Shown here: piece by piece, positions 59,587-64,000 of the stretch | Position numbering within the stretch: the stretch's first letter is position 1 | Layout: each line of letters begins with the position of its first letter | DNA from: Variovorax paradoxus EPS | GTDB lineage: Bacteria; Pseudomonadota; Gammaproteobacteria; Burkholderiales; Burkholderiaceae_C | DNA length: 64,000 nt | Assembly: GCF_000184745.1 (NCBI RefSeq) | Contig: NC_014931.1 | Span: forward strand, 4,650,001 to 4,714,000 | Reading direction: 5' to 3' | Position numbers and translations under genes: made by a program | The notes under the pieces: generated by a model | Databases searched by the model: none | What the model was told of the DNA's origin: nothing | The model's input: only the letters and a program-made list of their open reading frames with translations

Positions 59587-60533
59587 ATGTCGCTCGCCTT
59601 GATGCGCGGGTCGATCACGGCATAGAGCACGTCGACCACGAAATTCACGATGACGACAAGCGCCGCGAGCAGCATCACGCAGTTGCGCACGACGACGAGG
59701 TCGCGGTTGCTGATGGCCTGGAAGATCAGCCGGCCGAGGCCCGGCAGGTAGAACACGTTCTCGATCACGATGGTGCCGGCGAGCAATTCGGAGAACTGCA
59801 TGCCCATCACGGTGATGACGGGAATCATCGCGTTGCGCAGCACGTGCAGCCACAGCACGGCGCGCTGCGACACGCCCTTGGCTCGCGCGGTGCGCACGAA
59901 GTCTTCGCGCATCACTTCGAGCACGGCCGAACGCGTGATGCGAGCAAGGATCGCGGCCTGCACCACCGCGAGCGACAGCGCCGGCAGCAGCAGCGATTTC
60001 ACGCCACCCAGCACGCCCTCGCCCCATCCGTCGAAGCCGCCTGCGGAGAACCACTGCAGCTTCACCGAGAACACCAGGATCAAGAGAATCGCAAACCAGA
60101 AATTCGGAATCGCGATGCCCACCTGCGTCATGCCCATGAGGCCCACGTCGCCCATCTTGTTGTGGCGCGCCGCGGCCGTCACGCCGACGACGAGCGCGAG
60201 CACGGTGGTGAGCGTCATCGCGAGCACGGCCAGCGGCACGGTGAGCGCGAGGCGTTCGAGGATCAGGTCGAGCACCGGTGAGCCGTAGGCGTAGCTGTCG
60301 CCGAGGTTGCCGGTGAGGATGCCGCCGATCCAGTGCCAATAGCGCGTCCACGCCGGCTGGTCGAGGCCCAGCTTGGTGGCGAGTGCGGCCACCGCATCGG
60401 GCGACGCGTCGGGGCCCATGAGCATCTGAGCGGCATTGCCGGGCAGGATCTCCAGGACGAGGAAGACGATGACCGACGCGCCGATCAGCGTGCCGACCAG
60501 CGTGGCTAGGCGCTTGAGCAGGAAGAGGCCCAT
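59583..60533 (-). CDS. Peptide-type ABC importer permease (DppB-like)
   Basis: A 316-residue permease with the standard DppB N-terminus (LLKRLATLVGTLIGASVIVFLVL), a periplasmic region, and core helices with the EAA-type loop EDFVRTARAKGVSQRAVLWLHVLRNAMIPV. It is first of the transporter genes, 35 bases after the dehydrogenase stop, and overlaps dppC by four bases. Confidence 0.94.
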   Translation of the reverse strand: MGLFLLKRLATLVGTLIGASVIVFLVLEILPGNAAQMLMGPDASPDAVAALATKLGLDQPAWTRYWHWIGGILTGNLGDSYAYGSPVLDLILERLALTVPLAVLAMTLTTVLALVVGVTAAARHNKMGDVGLMGMTQVGIAIPNFWFAILLILVFSVKLQWFSAGGFDGWGEGVLGGVKSLLLPALSLAVVQAAILARITRSAVLEVMREDFVRTARAKGVSQRAVLWLHVLRNAMIPVITVMGMQFSELLAGTIVIENVFYLPGLGRLIFQAISNRDLVVVRNCVMLLAALVVIVNFVVDVLYAVIDPRIKASDI

Positions 60534-60568
60534 CTATCGGTCTCGGTGCGTCGTGCGGAACCGGGCCG

Positions 60569-61651
60569 TCATCCGATGCAGCTGGCGATGGCGCGACCCA
60601 CGTCGACCGTGTTCGCCGTGCCGCCCATGTCGCGCGTGCGCGGACCTTCGCTCAGCACGGTTTCGATGGCAGCGAGCACGGCCGCCGAGGCCTGCGCGTA
60701 CACGGGGTCGCCGTTGCCCAGGTGGTCGAGCATCAGCGCGGCCGACCAGACCTGGCCGATCGGATTGGCGATGCCCTTGCCCGCGATGTCGGGCGCCGAA
60801 CCGTGCACCGGTTCGAACAGCGACGGGAACGCGCGCTCGGGGTTCAGGTTCGCAGAAGGCGCGATGCCGATGGTGCCGGTGCATGCCGGGCCGAGGTCGG
60901 ACAGGATGTCGCCGAAGAGGTTGGAGGCCACGACCACGTCGAACCAGTCGGGGTGCTGCACGAAGTGCGCGCAGAGGATGTCGATGTGGTACTTGCTCGT
61001 CGCGATGTCGGGATGGCGCTTGGCCATCTCGGCCAGGCGCTCGTCCCAGTACGGCATGGTGATCGAGATGCCGTTCGACTTGGTGGCCGCCACGAGGTTC
61101 TTGCGCGGGCGCTTGCTCGCGAGCTCGTAGGCGTACTTGAGGATGCGGTCGACGCCGTGGCGCGTGAACACGGCCTCCTGGATCGCCATTTCGCGCGGCG
61201 TGCCTTCGAAGAGGCGCCCGCCCACCGAGGTGTATTCGCCTTCGGTGTTTTCGCGCACCACGAGGAAGTCGATGTCGCCGGGCTTGCGATGCGCGAGCGG
61301 TCCGGGCACGCCGGGCATCAGGCGCACGGGGCGCAGGTTCACGTACTGGTCGAACTCGCGGCGGATCTTGATGAGAAGGCCCCACACGGCGATGTGGTCG
61401 GGCACCTTGTCGGGCGCACCGACGGCGCCGAAGTAGATCGCGTCGTGGCCCTTGATGCGCTCGTCCCAGTCGGCCGGCATCATGAGACCGTGCCGCACGT
61501 AGTGATCGGAGCCCCAGTCGAAGTGATCGAAGCTGAATTCGATGCCGAACTTGCGGCTCACCGCGTCGAGCACGCGAAGGCCCTCGGGCACCACTTCGAT
61601 CCCGATGCCGTCACCCGGGATGACGGCGATTCTGTGTTTTCTTTGCTGCAT
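60569..61651 (-). CDS. D-malate/tartrate dehydrogenase (decarboxylating; isocitrate/isopropylmalate DH family)
   Basis: A 360-residue beta-decarboxylating dehydrogenase. The sequence follows the D-malate (DmlA) and tartrate (TtuC) branch rather than LeuB: IAVIPGDGIGIEVVPEG, AIYFGAVGAPDKVPDHIAVWG, RREFDQYVNLRPVRLMPGVP, VVRENTEGEYTS and ASNLFGDILSDLGPA with its metal-binding Asp. It oxidises a 2-hydroxy dicarboxylate with NAD and releases CO2. The start is the ATG at 61651 (MQQRKHRIAVIPG); an upstream in-frame start adds 11 residues. It appears to lead the operon with the peptide-type importer. Confidence 0.93.
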   Translation of the reverse strand: MQQRKHRIAVIPGDGIGIEVVPEGLRVLDAVSRKFGIEFSFDHFDWGSDHYVRHGLMMPADWDERIKGHDAIYFGAVGAPDKVPDHIAVWGLLIKIRREFDQYVNLRPVRLMPGVPGPLAHRKPGDIDFLVVRENTEGEYTSVGGRLFEGTPREMAIQEAVFTRHGVDRILKYAYELASKRPRKNLVAATKSNGISITMPYWDERLAEMAKRHPDIATSKYHIDILCAHFVQHPDWFDVVVASNLFGDILSDLGPACTGTIGIAPSANLNPERAFPSLFEPVHGSAPDIAGKGIANPIGQVWSAALMLDHLGNGDPVYAQASAAVLAAIETVLSEGPRTRDMGGTANTVDVGRAIASCIG

Positions 61652-61809
61652 CGAGTACCTGCTTGAAGACTGTTTCGCGAGCAAGTCTAGAAGCAGGAGT
61701 CGTGCCGCAGGATCGGGGTTGGCACGTACTTTGTATTGCCAATATCAGAAGGCGTTACGAGCGCATTGCAGAGACAATTGATAACTCTGCTTGGTCCTGA
61801 AATCGCTTT

Positions 61810-61851
61810 AGCCTTCTATTTTCAAGAAGGCTTTGAGGGTCCGATCGGACC
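61810..61851 (-). terminator. Hairpin and palindrome after the Bug-type gene
   Basis: Directly after the stop codon of the binding-protein gene lies a perfect 14-base palindrome GGTCCGATCGGACC (61838-61851). It is followed by a perfect 8-base stem AGCCTTCT/AGAAGGCT with a 7-base loop (61810-61832). No U-run follows, but position suits transcription termination. The remaining 158 bases to the next start are relatively AT-rich and probably hold the promoter of the dehydrogenase operon. Confidence 0.55.
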
Positions 61852-62847
61852 TCACATCGGCGCGAGCTGCGCCTTCTTCATCATGGTTTCGGTCAGCGCG
61901 ATCTCTTGCACGAAGCCCTTGGCGTACTCCTGCGAACTGGAGGGGCTGACGCTCCCGCCCGAGACCTCGATGATGGTGCGCACGGCCGGCTGGCGCAGCG
62001 CCTCTTCGAATGCCGCATGGATCTTCGCGACGATCGGATCGGGCGTGCGCGCCGGCACAGAGATGCCGCCCCACGACGTGAGCGACACGCCGGGCACGCC
62101 CGCCTCGGCCAGCGTGGGCAACTCGGGCAGCGCCGGGTTACGCTGGCTGCCGGCCACTGCCAGCGCCTTGAGCCTGCCGGCCTGAACGTGCGGATAGGCG
62201 ACGCTGAAGATCGGCATCGCGAAGAGCACTTGCTTGCCGAGCACCGCATTGACCAGCTCCGAGGCGCCCTTGTAGGGCACATGCATCGCCTGCACACCGG
62301 CCGCGCTCAGGAACAGCTCCATGCCCAGGTGCGACGGCGTGCCCACGCCGCCGGACGCGTAGTCGAGCTTGCCCGGGTTGGCGCGCGTGCGCTCGATGAG
62401 ATCGCGCACGGTGTCGATGCCCGACGAGGGATGGACGATCAGGAGGATGTCCGAGGTCGTCAATCGCATGATGTGGCGGAAGTCCTTGATCGCGTCGTAG
62501 CCGGGGTTCGCGTACATGCGCATGTTGGCCGCCATTGGTGCGGCCGAGTAGATCCAGGTGTAGCCATCGGCCGGCGCGCGCGCCACCAGCCGCGCGCCGA
62601 TGTTGCCGGCGGCGCCGCCGCGGTTCTCGATGACCACCGGTTGCCCGAGCAGCGTGCCGACCGCCTCGGCCAGCGCACGCGCGGTGTTGTCGGGGCCCGT
62701 GCCCGCGAGATAGGGAAGCACCCATTTGATGGGGCGGCTGGGCCAATCGGCGTCCGCGGCGAACGCCGGCCATGCGGCGGGCAGCAGCGACGCGGCGAGT
62801 GCCTTGCACAGTTGTCGCCGGGTGGCGAGGTGATCCTGGTGATTCAT
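61852..62847 (-). CDS. Bug/TctC-type tripartite tricarboxylate transporter receptor
   Basis: A 331-residue periplasmic binding protein of the large Bug family (TctC). A signal peptide with a twin arginine (ATRRQLCKALAASLL, cleavage near AFA-AD at 31) precedes WPSRPIKWVLPYLAGTGPDN, NRGGAAGNIG (the ligand-carboxylate loop) and VPYKGASELVNAVLGKQV. These proteins bind carboxylates or related small molecules; no TctA/TctB membrane partners lie beside it, as is common for this family in Burkholderiales. It follows the acyl-CoA dehydrogenase by 50 bases on the same strand. Confidence 0.94.
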   Translation of the reverse strand: MNHQDHLATRRQLCKALAASLLPAAWPAFAADADWPSRPIKWVLPYLAGTGPDNTARALAEAVGTLLGQPVVIENRGGAAGNIGARLVARAPADGYTWIYSAAPMAANMRMYANPGYDAIKDFRHIMRLTTSDILLIVHPSSGIDTVRDLIERTRANPGKLDYASGGVGTPSHLGMELFLSAAGVQAMHVPYKGASELVNAVLGKQVLFAMPIFSVAYPHVQAGRLKALAVAGSQRNPALPELPTLAEAGVPGVSLTSWGGISVPARTPDPIVAKIHAAFEEALRQPAVRTIIEVSGGSVSPSSSQEYAKGFVQEIALTETMMKKAQLAPM

Positions 62848-62897
62848 GTCTGTCTTGTCTCTCGATCTGGTTCTTGTAGAAAGCGCGGCGCTTGCAA

Positions 62898-64000
62898 TCA
62901 GGCGGCTGGATCGCCCAGCAGTTCGCGCGCGATGGTGTTGCGCTGGATCTCGCTGGTGCCGGTGAGCACGCGGTACATGCGCAGCATGCGGAACAGGAAC
63001 TCCACGCGCCGGCCCTGCACGATGCCTTCGCCGCCGTGGATCTGCACGGCCGAGTCCGCGATGCGGAACGCGGCTTCGGAGCAGAAAAGCTTGGCCATGG
63101 AAGCCTCGGCGCGCGCCTCGCCGCCGGCATCGATCTGGCGCGCGGTGGCGATCATCAGCCCGCGCGCGGCGGCAAGGTCGGTCGCCATGTTCGCCAGCAT
63201 GTGCTGCACGGCCTGGAACTGCGAGATCGCGCGGCCGAACTGGCGCCGGCCGCGTGCGTAGTCCAGCGCATCGTTCAACGCCACGCGCGCGAGCCCGACC
63301 ATCGCGGGGCAATGAAGCAGCCGGTTCACCGTGATGCGCCCGAGTGCGAGTGCGAGGCCGCGCCCCGGCTCGCCGATCATGTTGCGCGCCGGCACGCGGC
63401 AGGCTTCCAGCACGATGTCCCCGGTGTGCGACTGGCCGGCCATGGTCTTGTAGCCCGATTCCACGCGCGCCCCGGGCTGGCCGAGGTCGACGAAAAAGGC
63501 CGAAATCTCGCGCTGGGCGGGATCGGTCGCGGTCGAGGCCATGACCAGCGCGAAGTCCGCGAACGGCGATCCGGAAATGAAGCGCTTGCGGCCGGTAAGC
63601 AGGTAGTCGTCGCCCTGCCGCTCGGCGCGCGTCTGGACGGCGCCGGCGTCGGAGCCGGCTTCGGCCTCGGTCAACGCGAAGCAGATGGCCTTGTCTGCAT
63701 TCGCCACTGGTTGGATGAACGCTTCCAGCTGGTAGGGCGTGGCCTGCCGCGCCAGCGCGCCCACGCGGGGCGGTCCGCTGAGTTCGCCGAACACGTGTGG
63801 CGCGAGCGGCGAACCGCTGGCGTAGATGGCCTCCTTGATCAGCACGTGGTCGAGCACGGACAGGCCGAGGCCGCCCATCGCCTTGGGCAAGGTGATGCCG
63901 TAGAAGCCGAGTTCGTTCGAGCGCCGCCAGACACGCCGCAGCGTCTCGCGGTCGGGGCTGCGCTCATGGTTGATGCCGTGCTCGCGGACGATCGCGGCCA
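62898..64000 (-). CDS. Acyl-CoA dehydrogenase, N-terminus cut by window edge (partial)
   Basis: About 366 residues of a flavin acyl-CoA dehydrogenase; the frame is open to base 64000, so the first 20-50 residues are missing. Visible family features: YGITLPKAMGGLG, ICFALTEAEAGSDAG (FAD/substrate loop), FISGSPFADFALVMA, and the C-terminal IHGGEGIVQGRRVEFLFRM with YRVLTGTSEIQRN. It oxidises an acyl-CoA at the alpha-beta bond; chain preference cannot be read. It is probably co-transcribed with the downstream Bug-type gene. Confidence 0.94.
   Translation of the reverse strand, partial: AAIVREHGINHERSPDRETLRRVWRRSNELGFYGITLPKAMGGLGLSVLDHVLIKEAIYASGSPLAPHVFGELSGPPRVGALARQATPYQLEAFIQPVANADKAICFALTEAEAGSDAGAVQTRAERQGDDYLLTGRKRFISGSPFADFALVMASTATDPAQREISAFFVDLGQPGARVESGYKTMAGQSHTGDIVLEACRVPARNMIGEPGRGLALALGRITVNRLLHCPAMVGLARVALNDALDYARGRRQFGRAISQFQAVQHMLANMATDLAAARGLMIATARQIDAGGEARAEASMAKLFCSEAAFRIADSAVQIHGGEGIVQGRRVEFLFRMLRMYRVLTGTSEIQRNTIARELLGDPAA

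Overview
The window is GC-rich throughout and looks like chromosomal DNA of a Burkholderiales bacterium. Family-level resemblances (siderophore locus layout, Bug-type binding protein, ParB-like gene, peptide ABC operon) suggest Comamonadaceae, most likely Variovorax. That assignment is inferred from style, not from a marker gene. No tRNA, rRNA, CRISPR array or insertion sequence was seen.

Bases 1-46653 are an iron-regulated lipopeptide siderophore locus. From the left it holds: the start of an ornithine N-hydroxylase (cut by the window edge); a PvdE/SyrD-type exporter; a divergent FhuF-type ferric-siderophore reductase; an N-hydroxyornithine formyltransferase; and a TonB-dependent receptor behind a Fur box. 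Convergent to these runs a very large minus-strand operon, read from right to left: PvdS-type ECF sigma factor (behind a second Fur box), an 82-residue FecR-N-terminal-like protein, MbtH, type II thioesterase, FAAL-ACP-C-A-T, KS-AT-KR-ACP, a four-module NRPS and a second four-module NRPS ending in a thioesterase. A divergent Sfp-type phosphopantetheinyl transferase completes the set. Colinear reading gives: fatty acyl - X - malonate (ketoreduced) - X - Thr - D-Thr - Gly - D-basic residue - D-X - D-Thr - Ser. X is a residue chosen by the same adenylation pocket (DVWNIGLIHK) in three modules. If X is N5-hydroxy-N5-formyl-ornithine, the product is a linear or cyclised tris-hydroxamate lipopeptide with a statine-like unit. 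There is no aspartate pocket and no beta-hydroxylase, unlike the photoreactive Burkholderiales lipopeptide siderophores. Parts of the two large NRPS genes are nearly identical DNA over 1.6-3.7 kb, which points to recent module duplication, gene conversion and an adenylation-core swap.

Bases 46650-50216 hold a ParB-like DNA-binding protein coupled to the transferase gene, a SYLF-domain lipoprotein and a 5'-nucleotidase-type lipoprotein. Bases 50217-50678 have no intact gene but contain a possible BON-domain remnant.

Bases 50679-61651 are a catabolic/uptake locus: a LysR regulator convergent to a compact minus-strand operon (D-malate/tartrate dehydrogenase, four-part peptide-type ABC importer plus binding protein, amidase, aldehyde dehydrogenase, 3-hydroxyisobutyrate-dehydrogenase-like enzyme). 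It looks built to import an amide-containing compound, hydrolyse it and oxidise the product. Bases 61852-64000 hold a Bug/TctC-type binding protein and an acyl-CoA dehydrogenase cut by the right edge.
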